DNA of 64,000 nt from Peronospora farinosa (lineage: Eukaryota; Oomycota; Peronosporomycetes; Peronosporales; Peronosporaceae), in assembly GCA_947646735.1 (NCBI GenBank), contig CANTFK010000771.1, positions 62,001 through 126,000 of the forward strand. Reading direction: 5' to 3'. Below are positions 53,801 through 63,183 of the stretch, in pieces. Every line of letters begins with the position of its first letter. Within the stretch, counting starts at the first letter, position 1. The translations under genes and the position numbers were made by a program. A model generated the notes under the pieces. The model was not told the DNA's origin and searched no databases. It saw only the letters and a list, made by a program, of their open reading frames with translations.

Positions 53801-55162
53801 TGTCCAAGCCCTGGCATCAATTGTGTGCGTGTTGAAGCCAAGCGAGCGCAAGGTACAGAACGAAACCCGTGAACCGGTCACACCTTCGACGATTGTAATG
53901 GAAGATCAACTCCCAGTCGTGCGTGAGGACAGGCGTTCAAGCATGGATGAGGTGAATGGTGGGCTAGAGTCTAGTGTCCCTGGGCATGCTGCAAATTTAG
54001 CGGGTGGAATGCGTTCAAGACGCTCGTCGTCGAATGCTCTTTCGCAATTGGCAGTGGGTTTGACCAATTCAAATGATGCTCCTCCTATTATGAGAGGCGC
54101 TCGCCGATCTAGTAGCCACAACGATACTCGATCACACGGGCTGTCTGACGACAAAGAGGCAGCGCTTCGCGCATCGAAAGACTGGCTGCTGGTAAGCAGC
54201 AATAATAGTAGCGCCGCATCGAGTCGACACTCGAGCCCTGTCCAAGAACGCACGCAGGGTAGCTCTTCTGGACTGAGCAACATTAACCGTGACGCGTTAT
54301 ACAAGGCATCAGCACCGGCACTGAACAATGGTTGGAAGATGGACTTTGACCGGCTGGAAAATCCCTTCAAGACATGGAGCGGAAACTCCAACAAGGACGC
54401 TCCCCCGCCTCGACTAACTGCAGATACATTCCAACCTCCGGTTCGAGCTATGAATGGAAACTCGCCAGCGCTTTCATTAAAAGTGACTGCATCTCCACGA
54501 CCTGATTCCGTGACCCCTTCTCCTCTCCATCCACCACTCGATGCAATCAGCAGAGACGAAGAGGTGGACGCGAATGGCCGTGTATTGCTACAATTAAGTT
54601 TTCGCTCGGTGGATGACGAAAAGTGTCTGCTATCATCACATGTTGAAGACGAAGCACGTTATGATATATACAAGGAATCATATGCAGCTTTACTCTATCG
54701 TTACGGTGCAATGAATCTACGGAACGAAGTACTCAAGACAAAATCGCATTGTACCCAAGACTTACGAGGTATTTCAATGGGTGTAATTTGTCACTCCTGC
54801 AATGCGGTACGTCTTGTATAATGACACTGTATCCCACAATCAATTGTTCTCATCTATTTTGTGTGTATCTCGTTTCTTTTGGTCTGGAGAAAACAATTGA
54901 TGCAGTCTGTACACATTGTCGAGCATTTGCACTGCGTTGCTCCGTCTGTCAGCTCGTGGTTCGTGGTCAATCAATGTTTTGTATGACTTGTGGACATGGT
55001 GGACATGCTACACACGTTCGTGAATGGTTTGAGAGTGAAACAATGTGTCCGACGGGCTGTAGCTGTTGGTGTAAACAAGCTACTGCAACAATGCCTGCCT
55101 ATCACTTGGAACAACACGAGACTGATGACACTGTCGCGTTGTCACGGTCCCACTCGTTCTAA
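50811..55162 (+). CDS. WDR59: GATOR2 subunit WDR59, two exons
   Basis: WDR59 is part of GATOR2, which relays amino-acid supply to TORC1 at lysosome/vacuole membranes. Exon 1 is 50811-54806 and exon 2 about 54890-55162; the product is about 1422 aa. The N-terminal third is a WD40 propeller (HTRPVSDVAWSPSEPSLLAT, DAKTLLWDMRS, GEVRIWDLR, SEDKTVKFWDVT, SWSKDQELRMWHV). A long Ser-rich linker follows. The C-terminus is the family zinc region: ICHSC at the end of exon 1, then CTHC, LRCSVCQLVVRG, FCMTCGHGGHATHVREWF and CPTGCSCWC. The donor GTACGT is strong. The frame requires the acceptor GGAG at 54889 and not the CAG 16 bp downstream, so that boundary is less sure. The start at 50811 follows an Inr. 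Confidence 0.9.
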
Positions 55163-55282
55163 GTCAAGTGTCGCAATTGGTGTGGAACACATATGGAAGA
55201 GAGGGGGGAAAACACGTTTTTATCCAATCATATTGAACCGTTGTCTTGGCTGGTCATCGTCAGTAGTGCGTGAGTGAGTGAG

Positions 55283-55906
55283 ATGCGAGGGAGTGGCTTA
55301 AGTATTGAACGCTTTATCAAGGGCAAAGCACAGCGATCCAAGAGTGATGCCAAGAGTAAAAAGAAGAGTATTATTTACAAGGCACAACGTCGACGTCAGT
55401 ATGAGAAGGTGAAGAAATGTGAAAAACGAAGTGTATCCATTGGTGAGGACGCAGACAAGGCTACGGGATTGACGTTCTATGATCGGTTCTTTAGTGACCT
55501 CAAGAGCAGCAAAGAAGATGAAGAGTTAAAAGAGGTAGTTGTTGCTGTACTTGGCGGTGATGCAATGGGAGGTGGGTGGAAGGATGACTTATGGATGATG
55601 TATGATGTTTAGGTGGAAGCACGAGTTGAAAAGTGTCAAGACGAACGAGTCGAGCGGAAACACGTGATGAAACCTGATCCGTTCTTTAAAGCAAAGAAGA
55701 AGGCAGCAGTCACAAAGGTTGAGAAACAAAGAGTTTATCTGGACAAACAGAAACGGGTACAAGCTACAGAGAAGAAAGTCACAGCGCGGAAAAAGCGCCA
55801 CGTGAAGCTGAGTCAGCGCACGGCGACGGGACAACCTGTTGTGAAGAATCATATTCATGACATTTTGTCACGATTACAGGCCGAGAAGAAGCAGGATGAC
55901 AAGTAA
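55283..55906 (+). CDS. TAP26/FYV7-like rRNA-processing protein, two exons
   Basis: Proteins of the Fyv7/CCDC59 (TAP26) group are small basic factors in small-subunit rRNA processing. The exons are 55283-55534 and 55613-55906, with a 78-bp intron (GTAGTT to TTTAG, phase 0), giving 181 aa. The N-terminus is Lys/Arg-rich (KAQRSKSDAKSKKKSIIYKA), followed by FYDRFFSDLKSSKEDE. Exon 2 has the family-like KPDPFFKAKKKAA, a charged helix (EKQRVYLDKQKRVQATEKKV) and the end KLSQRTATGQPVVKNHIHDI, which resembles the conserved end of the group. The start is the first ATG 120 bp after the WDR59 stop. The family call rests on the C-terminal half. Confidence 0.65.
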
Positions 55907-56128
55907 ATGAAGAAGAAGAAGAAGAAGGTGAACGTGTTGTGGTGTGGATAAGTATTGCGAGTCATCATCATTATCATTTCAACAAGAACCTTTTCTCTCT
56001 CTTTCTTCTCATTGAGCAACACTCAGGAACCGTCGTTACCTTTGCTACTGCATCATCTTTAGAGGAACAATCTACACGGCCTTCTAGAGCTACAATAGCA
56101 TTCTTCCTCTACAAACCAAGAGTGCTTT

Positions 56129-56482
56129 TTACTTGGCCATGGGATGCGCAGCAATATAGTCAATGACCTGCGCTGGAGTAAGGAGTTTCTCCGATTCATT
56201 GTCTGGAATTTCAATCGTAAATTCTTCTTCCATCGCCATCACAACTTCCACAACATCCAGTGAGTCCAGTCCCAAATCTTCTTGGAATTTCGCGCTTTCC
56301 TTCACAACATCAGCATTCACCTTTTCAAAATTCTTGACAACGCCCAGTACACGGTCACTGACTTCATTACGATCGAGAAATGTCTGCGCACTGAAAAAAC
56401 GAATGGAAGAAGCACGGGACACGAATTGTGGACGAGCAACGGCGCGCGAAAGTGGGCGAAGAGCGACAAGGAAACGGTTCAT
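56129..56482 (-). CDS. ACP1: Mitochondrial acyl carrier protein
   Basis: Mitochondrial ACP carries growing acyl chains for lipoic acid synthesis and binds LYR proteins in complex I and in iron-sulfur assembly. The start at 56482 gives a 117-aa protein with an Arg-rich presequence (MNRFLVALRPLSRAVARPQF). The ACP fold follows: VLGVVKNFEKVNADVVKESA, the phosphopantetheine site in DLGLDSLDVVEVVMAME (Ser in DSLD), and FTIEIPDNESEKLLTPAQVI. The open frame reaches upstream to 56563, but the Inr-like element at 56502-56515 lies inside that extension and favours the later ATG. NDUFB9, a known type of partner, is elsewhere in the window. Confidence 0.94.
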   Translation of the reverse strand: MNRFLVALRPLSRAVARPQFVSRASSIRFFSAQTFLDRNEVSDRVLGVVKNFEKVNADVVKESAKFQEDLGLDSLDVVEVVMAMEEEFTIEIPDNESEKLLTPAQVIDYIAAHPMAK

Positions 56483-56501
56483 TCTGAGCAGATCTCGAGC
56501 T

Positions 56502-56515
56502 AAAAGGGTAATGAC
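56502..56515 (-). promoter_or_regulatory. Inr-like element of the ACP gene
   Basis: On the minus strand GTCATTACCCTTTT begins 33 bp before the ATG at 56482 and fits the oomycete initiator consensus. It supports the shorter start. Confidence 0.55.
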
Positions 56516-56689
56516 TTGCGAACCACAAAATGGAGGGGAGACAATGGGTAGTGTCACCCACATCGATAGGATACAATCTATTCAGTACGGGAGGTGTTCT
56601 ACTATTTTGGTAACCAGCCTCCCCCCCACAATTTATTATGTATTCTAATTCGTCAACGTGCCAAATTAGAAACATCTCTTTGAAATTAC

Positions 56690-56970
56690 AAGTATAAACG
56701 CTTAAAATCATGCTTTTTATACAGTTTGAGCTTTCTAATCTAGTGCTTCTAAATCTACTACTGTTGTTGCTGTTGCTGGTGCTTGACGACGACAGTTTTG
56801 GCCAATGTGGCTTGTCTTTTGCGAAATTCGTCATCGTTGGTGTCGCACAGGAGCTGCCAAAGCAGCAGCAACATGCTCAAATTGTGAGAGAAATCGCTGT
56901 AATGATCACTAAGGTAGTGCAATTGTGGTTTTAGTGGAAATGTAAGTCCTTATAATTATCACCGCCCTGA
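56690..56970. repeat. Dispersed repeat, copy 2 (other copy 6930-7310)
   Basis: The segment shares 'tctagtgcttctaaatctact', the CTG/GTT-rich stretch, 'gctggtgcttgacgacgacag' and the 'gtggttttagtggaaatgtaagt' block with copy 1. On the minus strand it codes MTNFAKDKPHWPKLSSSSTS then NSNNSSRFRSTRL; the other copy codes the same kind of Ser-rich end. A mobile-element origin is possible but unproved. Confidence 0.6.
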
Positions 56971-57121
56971 GTAATCAATCAGATTATAAAATAGATATGG
57001 GGGCTGATTAGCAATATGGTGGGGGATACATAGCGCCTTCCAATTGATTTTACCAAATTCGATCTTGATTTTATCCCAATAAAATAACTGGATAAAATAA
57101 TCTGCCAAGTTTTATCTAACC

Positions 57122-58205
57122 ATGCAGCCTGAATCAGTGCCATCGCCGCCGGACGTGGCGCATGAAACGCAACAAGCGCGCGACTGGTGGAGCGTACGAG
57201 AGCTGGAAGTGGAGCGTGAGCTAGCTGCAGGTTTGCAGCGTCGTATGGAAGCACAACGCAGACAACTCTACGCGTTCAAGACGGAGCAGAGCAAATGGGA
57301 GCACGAATTGCAGCTGCGGATCTCGAAATATGCACACGACCGTAAATTATTGAGTGAACATAATGTCGAACTACAGAAACAGATGGTACTTATGGAAGAA
57401 AAAATGATGCAACATGAGCGAGAAATGGATCAACAGGTGGAACACGTGATTGAGCTTGAAGGAATGTTACATGAGAATCAGATTGATGTGCAGCAGATTC
57501 AGGCGTTACGACAAGAGAATGAAGAGTTGCAACGAGTGAGAAAAAATAGAGATTGCAAGCTGAAGATGAAAAGACGAAGGAGCTGATGATATTGTTTGTG
57601 GTGTCTGTGATGTTGACTAGAAACTGCGACATTGGGAGACGTTTTATCGAAAGGAAAAGGTGGTGATTGCAAAGGAGCAAAAGATGCAGCAAGAAGAACT
57701 TTTGACAGAATTAGAGACGCTTCTAGCGATTTCAAAAGATGAAATGGTGCAGCTACAGCATCTAGGAGCAATTCATGAGAGGGAGACACAAGGTGAACAG
57801 GTTTGGAAAGCTAGAGTACGACGGAAAGCTATTACAGAAGATGATCCGCTTGTTACGAGAATTAAAGAATTAGAAGCGACGTGCAAGCAAAAGGTTTGAA
57901 TGCACGAGTGTACTACAAGCCAAACTTGATGTGACATTAATCACCGTGTCATAATGTGCAGGACCAAACTATCTACTCGCTGAAGACGATTGTGGAACAG
58001 CAAGAGACTGTATTTGATGAGAAGATGAAGATTTTAACAGCCAAGTACGACCAGGTCAAGACAATTAACATGGTATTGCAGGTGAGTGGGTACCTAAATG
58101 ACATGATGTAAAGTCATGGGAAGCAACTAATTTCGGTCGTTGTTTGTCCATTTATGAAAGAAACGGCTCATGCTTGCACTGACAAAGGAAAACAGTAGCA
58201 AGTCG
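57122..58205 (+). CDS. Coiled-coil protein of unknown function, four exons
   Basis: The exons are 57122-57535, 57621-57893, 57962-58081 and a short last exon near 58190-58205, with GT-AG introns of 68-108 bp; the product is about 270-275 aa. Almost the whole protein is predicted coiled coil: ARDWWSVRELEVERELAAGL, QRRMEAQRRQLYAFKTEQSK, NVELQKQMVLMEEKMMQHER, then EELLTELETLLAISKDEMVQ and SLKTIVEQQETVFDEKMKIL. The last exon is tiny: either a stop straight after the acceptor CAG, or ENSSKS and a stop after an acceptor AAAG. Such proteins are common at centrioles and flagella, but nothing here proves that role. Confidence 0.65.
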
Positions 58206-58364
58206 TAAACATATTTGTTAATCTTCCTGTATCAAGATCAACAAACAAAAGCACATGAACTTCTCTACTGTGGTAAACTCCATAAACCATTAGATTGTTA
58301 CAATGGACTACAGCAGATAGCAAAAAGGTCCCATCAAAGTTGGAATTCTTCTCTCTCGTGGCAC

Positions 58365-58703
58365 TTATTGTTGTACCTGAATATTGTACTTTTGCTGCCA
58401 CTCATCAGCCGTCTTTTCCTTGTGCTTGATACTCTCATTAAGCTGCTTCAGGACTTGTGCAATGCCATCACGATTGGCTTTTACAGCTGGTAGTACCTCC
58501 TGTACCGTACGCTCCACTAATACACCACCTATCATACGATAAGCTTTGCGACCATTTGGCAGCTCAGTGAGTGTCTGGATCACACGATCATGCTCAGTAG
58601 TTTCCATCTCAAGCTCAGCAATCTTTTCTCCCATCTGTCGCACCTCGGCGCGTAGACTCTTGTATGTGGCCACGACCTGCTGCTCGGTGATGTGCTCTCC
58701 CAT
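58365..58703 (-). CDS. PFDN2: Prefoldin subunit 2
   Basis: Prefoldin subunit 2 is a beta-type subunit of the six-part cytosolic chaperone that hands unfolded actin and tubulin to CCT. The 112-aa single-exon ORF has the two long helices joined by the beta hairpin of the family: TYKSLRAEVRQMGEKIAELE, HDRVIQTLTEL, then RKAYRMIGGVLVERTVQEVL (hairpin) and NRDGIAQVLKQLNESIKHKE. Length and motif spacing are normal. It converges with the coiled-coil gene, leaving about 160 bp between them. Confidence 0.93.
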   Translation of the reverse strand: MGEHITEQQVVATYKSLRAEVRQMGEKIAELEMETTEHDRVIQTLTELPNGRKAYRMIGGVLVERTVQEVLPAVKANRDGIAQVLKQLNESIKHKEKTADEWQQKYNIQVQQ

Positions 58704-58803
58704 TGGTTTTGTGTTTGGGTCTTGTGGACCAATTCGTTTTGAGTTTAAGTTCCCAAATTGTATTAATTATTAAAACAAAATGGATATGGGTGTGAAAATG
58801 CAA

Positions 58804-60115
58804 AAAACCATGAAAAACAATACCCTACCAGTCAGTATTTGTATATGATTAAACAGATACAATTATTGTGTTATAACCATTGGCAAAACCATGGTTGTCT
58901 TATGTTTACGTGTATACCTTACAGATATACCAGCTAGTACCTGGCAAAATTAATATCTACAACAAGCAGTAGATGTTTTCATATAGGACATGACCTAGAT
59001 CCTAAATAGGTCGTGTCAATCGTAAGACGTCAAGCACGGCACCATTGTTGGTCAGGGCTTGAGCCTAGAATCACAAAAGAATAAAAATTGTGATAATTTG
59101 CTAAAAGCTTATGTTAATAGGATGCCTTTGCTTGTTCAAGGACAATTCCATGCTGGTTACTAGAAGTGATTAGTTCCCTTTAGACGCCATTGGTGCTTGG
59201 TAGCTACTTGCAGTCTCTGTATCTAAGACGAAGTCTAAGCAACCTGCTTTGATTTCGTTTTAGTAACCTTACGTCTGTCAACGATTTCTTGAACGACTTG
59301 ATTCAATGCGGTACAGCATAAAATAGATGGCCAATCGGGAAGCCCAAGAACGTGCACTCCTGCCGAGTCACATAGTTGAACCACGTATTCTTTGATGAGA
59401 TAGCATTATACTGATCCTACTTTGCGCTTCAGCTCGTCCAAAAGAAGCTTCTGAGCATGGAAATACTCGCTTGCAATTGCATTGTTGTGCAAAAAGAGCC
59501 GCAATCGTCACTAGTAGTTATATAACTTCCAAACTTCACAAAAGTATTCTACGTTGACCATTCTCGTAAGCTGCTTTCTTCTTGTCAACATTTGTGATCA
59601 GCTCCTACTGTGATCTACCCTTTTTTACTAGTAAAATCCCCGTATGGGTATTTCTTTGGTCCTTCGAGCAAATGTCGGACGTATCGAGTTCCGACGTGGT
59701 ATTCCCGTGAAAAAGTCAAATTGTCCATCCTTTGCTAATGTTATCAATGAAAGAAACCTATTTCTTCACGAAAATACATCGGGGCTGAAGTGATTCTCAG
59801 CACATTATTTCTTATAGATGTCGTGATGGTGGAATTGATCAAGACTGTACAATAGAAGAAGTTAAGGAACAATCAGGCTGACTTGAGAATGGCTAAAGAC
59901 GTAGACTTATTCTGCAGATTGATCGGACCATTCTCGCTACTTTTGTGTATATCGGATCAGAGAGGGCTACTTCGACGAGAATTTTATCTTAATATTTGTA
60001 AGGGCGACTGGTAACGCACAGTCAGGGCCATTGGTTTTGAAGGACCTTTCGACTTTGTTTTTTTTGTTTATTGATCTTTATTGAGGAATTCAACTGACTC
60101 GAGACAAGTAACAAG
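58804..60115. other. Interval upstream of RPS21, with relics
   Basis: It holds the decayed coding piece at 59235-59490 and repeat-like text at 59820-59930 similar to parts of 38830-39450. Otherwise nothing is recognised. The RPS21 promoter must lie in the right-hand part. Confidence 0.5.
59235..59490 (-). pseudogene. Decayed C-terminal gene fragment, family unknown
   Basis: Read leftward, the minus strand gives NNAIASEYFHAQKLLLDELK then RKVGSV, a stop, and in the same frame CYLIKEYVVQLCDSAGVHVL followed by GLPDWPSILCCTALNQVVQE and IVDRRKVTKTKSKQVA, ending at a stop at 59235. The text has strong protein character and only one internal stop. Upstream sequence is broken. I do not recognise the family. 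Confidence 0.5.
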
Positions 60116-60436
60116 ATGCAGAACGAAGCTGGTGAATCGATTGATATTTACATCCCCCGCAAATGGTGCGTGTGTATCCTGTCATCGATAATACTGAAGT
60201 AAAATATTCATTGGTTTTGCTGGGTTTTGTCTGTTGTCCTGTGTAGTTCGTGGACCAACCGTATTCTTGCAGCCAAGGACAATGCATCGGTGCAGATCAA
60301 TGTCGGTCGCGTGAATGCTGATGGCGTCTTCACGGGCGAGTCGGACACCTTTGCTCTGGCTGGATACATTCGTCACCACGGTGAGGGTGACATTGCCCTG
60401 ACCGAGCTGGTCTCACAGGCGGATGCCAAGAACTAA
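60116..60436 (+). CDS. RPS21: 40S ribosomal protein S21, two exons
   Basis: eS21 is a small eukaryote-specific protein of the 40S subunit. Exon 1 is 60116-60165 (MQNEAGESIDIYIPRK plus two bases) and exon 2 is 60247-60436, with an 81-bp intron (GTGCGT to GTGTAG, phase 2), giving 79 aa. The family blocks YIPRKCSWTNRILAAKDNAS, VQINVGRVNADGVFTGESDT and ALAGYIRHHGEGD are complete. The intron position near the N-terminus is common for ribosomal protein genes. Confidence 0.96.
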
Positions 60437-60936
60437 GTCGACAAAGTCGTGCAAAAGGTGACCGTGTACTCGTCACCTTTTTAGCTGCTAAGTTTGAAAG
60501 CTGGTGCTCACGACAATATCATTTGGAAACAAATCATGTTACTCGTGAAAACTTGCTGAGACTGTGGTAGCGTTGCTTAGGATGGAGTCGGTTGTTTGTT
60601 GGGGTCTCTCCTCGTCTTCTCCTTGGTTGGTTGTAGTCTCATTATTTAATTCTGGTCAACGAACGAGCAAGGATGAAGGTTTTCACCCGTCAAAATATGT
60701 GTCGTCTTCTGTTGTTCTTTTTTTAAATGCTACGTAGTGAAAGAGTTGGGCTTGATATGACACAGACACGTGACTAGGCTGCTAGATTCAAACTGGTATC
60801 ATTGATCGTTTCGTATTAACACACGACATGATAACACAAGCTCGTGTTCGTCTACCTGTCAACACCCGTTCGATCCATCTCGCTTAGCCCTTGATCCCAA
60901 TACCATTAAATGACTAAAGTTAGTCTTCATAGACCT

Positions 60937-61316
60937 TCAAACAGTCTCAAACATTGAACGCACCTGGGGACCACGCTGGACCATGGCTTCTGACACAACC
61001 TTCATCGTGTCAATGTATCGGTTAATACACAATGCAAGACAATTCTGCTGTTTGCCATCCAATTTGCCATTAGGACGCGAAATGCACTTGTCAAAACACT
61101 TTTCCTGCAGATTCTGCGTTAGCTCTTGGAGCGCCTGTTGCTGTACTTCCGAGCGGACCTGCCAGTCGATCGCGCATTGCAAGACCGTCATTTTCATTTA
61201 CGCAATCAAACCAGCTGCGTATATAGCAGTACAGAGGCATCATGATCAGTGTAGTTTATACGTACTCGGTTGACAAGCTCGGCCTTCTGTTGGGGAGTAA
61301 AGTTGGCGCCGTCCAT
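60937..61316 (-). CDS. TIM13: Small TIM chaperone (Tim13/Tim8 type), two exons
   Basis: Small TIM proteins escort hydrophobic precursors across the mitochondrial intermembrane space. Exon 1 is 61316-61266 (MDGANFTPQQKAELVNR) and exon 2 is 61158-60937, with a 107-bp intron (GTACGT to GGCAG, phase 0), giving 90 aa. The twin CX3C signature is intact: EKCFDKCI and QNCLALCINRY, between helices SEVQQQALQELTQNLQ and DTMKVVSEAMVQRG. Tim13 fits better than Tim8 or Tim10 by general look, but the exact member is not certain. Confidence 0.85.
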
Positions 61317-61459
61317 TGCTTCTTTCTAATTGTTTATTATCCATCACCCACTTTAGTTGCTACAAAAAAGGCTTATGTTGCGTTATAGGTCGATGCGCAA
61401 CATCTCACTTATCGCAACTTTTAGCTCGTAATATTTCCTAGTATTTTACCAGCCACAAT

Positions 61460-61802
61460 ATGCACACGCCGCTTGATCGTCCCCATCCTGATTGTCAGTC
61501 TGTGCGTTCAATGACTACTTTACTTGCTACTTCTATTGCTTAATTGGTACAATCCGTTAAAAGTTTGCTAACAATGAACTAAGCAGGAGATCAAAGCGTT
61601 GCTTCAATGCCACGACCATAATCCGTACGCCAAGTTTTTCGGTGCCTGCAGTGACGTAAAGACAGCGCTCGACTGGTGTTTTAAACATGAAAAAGAGCGT
61701 ATTCGTGCAGAAAATCTCAAACGTGCCAAGGCTTCAGATGCTTTTGTAAAGCAGAAAATGCAGGAACGTCGTGACCGCATGGCAAAAGACGAGAATAACT
61801 AA
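61460..61802 (+). CDS. CMC2: COX assembly mitochondrial protein CMC2, two exons
   Basis: CMC2 is a twin CX9C protein of the intermembrane space needed for cytochrome c oxidase assembly. Exon 1 is 61460-61501 (MHTPLDRPHPDCQS) and exon 2 is 61587-61802, with an 85-bp intron (GTGCGT to AGCAG, phase 0), giving 85 aa. The joined protein reads HPDCQS-EIKALLQCHDHNP, YAKFFGACSDVKTALDWCF, with the cysteine pairs spaced CX9C, then a charged helix. Its close neighbours (small TIM and CBP3) serve the same compartment. Confidence 0.93.
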
Positions 61803-62020
61803 ATCACGAGACACGAAAGGGTTCTCATTGTGAATCACCATCAGGTTGTATTATTGTGCCTATTCGATTGCAGCAAAGAAAGTTAATATGCAAACACAGC
61901 AGAACGAATACAAAACCTCTGCAAGTTTTGGGCTTCTGCAGCGCACGTTCAAAAATATATCTCGATCAATTGTGGACCTAGAAGCAATGGGCAGAATACT
62001 AATTCGATAAGCAGATTGAT

Positions 62021-63091
62021 TTACTTCTGCTCCTCACCTTCGTAGAGTTTGTCGCCAGTGGGGCGGTCCCAGACAGAGTATCGCGTTGTCAGATTCCAAT
62101 AGTAAAGTTTTCCACGATTATCCAATGCTGAGCGCCAGTTGCCAAAACGCTGTCCAATAAGCACCACATCATCGTAGTCTTTGGGAATATTCGTAGCCTT
62201 CACGTGAATCTTTGGAAAGGTACTCCACGGAATCGTGCCTTCCATGATATACTTCGCATCAACTTTTTCGAGATTCTTCAGCTCATGTTTCATGTGCTCA
62301 GCCATGATGCTGGCAATATGCAAACCCTCTGGTGTCTCGTTTTCCAAAAGATGCTCAGCCACAGCAGACTGAAGAACATTGGGTCCATTCTTCAAGCCTT
62401 TGTCATAAGCCATGCAGGCGTTAAAACATACCTGCTGCACCTGAGCCAAGTACTTGCTTACTGTCAGTTCAGAAATGTCTTGGTATCGAATTCGCACGAC
62501 TGTTTCCTCCCACAGTCGGTCAAACATGAGCTCTTGCATCACTTTTCCCTGTTTTCCTTCTAGTGCCAAACGGCGATGGACCATCCACACGTATGCCATA
62601 AGTAACGCCTGCTGCGCTCGAAAAGACCGTGGCAATCCCAGTGAAAAATAATACTCTGGTCTTGCTGTATAATTCATGCAACTCTGGAACACAGCAGTTG
62701 AATGACGGAACAGACGGTCGTCCTCGTTCAGAAAGCCCAGCATCTTCCAAAGCCAATGCCAGCGTTGAATCGGGTTCGGGCCTTTGGTTACATCAACATT
62801 ATTAGACCGTCCAATAATACCGCGACCTGGTGATGGTGGTGCAATGTCTGTTACAGCCCATGCGAACTTATGCTTGTTTTCACGCAATATCGGCGACTGT
62901 GGTATACTATTAGCCGATCCAAATCCTCGAGTCATCAGTACCTGCGTCTGCATCCATTTAGACGGTGAGAAGATAGAGAAGTTGCCTAGTTGCTTAGTTA
63001 TCATAACAAAGGCATTGCACTGGCCAGAGACCGCTTGTCTCGCTACCGCACGCATCATTAATCGAATGAGAATGAATGCGGTTGACCACAC
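62021..63091 (-). CDS. CBP3: CBP3/UQCC1 ubiquinol-cytochrome c chaperone with C-terminal WW domain
   Basis: CBP3/UQCC1 binds the mitoribosome exit and newly made cytochrome b during complex III assembly. The ORF is 356 aa (a second Met at 63058 may be the start). The N-terminus is Arg/Ser/Ala-rich with few acids, as for import. The chaperone domain holds LPRSFRAQQALLMAYVWMVH, RRLALEGKQGKVMQELMFDR, LWEETVVRIRYQDI and VCFNACMAYDKGL. The extra feature is the end: NWRSALDNRGKLYYWNLTTR then YSVWDRP, with tryptophans at residues 319 and 341, 22 apart, the WW-domain pattern. A WW domain is not part of yeast or animal CBP3 as I know them. Confidence 0.88.
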   Translation of the reverse strand: MWSTAFILIRLMMRAVARQAVSGQCNAFVMITKQLGNFSIFSPSKWMQTQVLMTRGFGSANSIPQSPILRENKHKFAWAVTDIAPPSPGRGIIGRSNNVDVTKGPNPIQRWHWLWKMLGFLNEDDRLFRHSTAVFQSCMNYTARPEYYFSLGLPRSFRAQQALLMAYVWMVHRRLALEGKQGKVMQELMFDRLWEETVVRIRYQDISELTVSKYLAQVQQVCFNACMAYDKGLKNGPNVLQSAVAEHLLENETPEGLHIASIMAEHMKHELKNLEKVDAKYIMEGTIPWSTFPKIHVKATNIPKDYDDVVLIGQRFGNWRSALDNRGKLYYWNLTTRYSVWDRPTGDKLYEGEEQK

Positions 63092-63183
63092 GTGGTAAGT
63101 TCGTATGAATGCGTACTTAACAGGATTGCAAAAAGGATTTCTGAGCCAAAGAGCTTCCAGCCAACAATCTCAGAGTCAAAGAA

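Noticed and set aside
54749..54889. Separate gene for the C-terminal zinc ORF downstream of WDR59 exon 1
   Set aside because: Its cysteine pattern (CTHC, CSVC, CMTCGHGGH, CPTGC) is the known WDR59 C-terminus, and a strong donor ends the preceding ORF.
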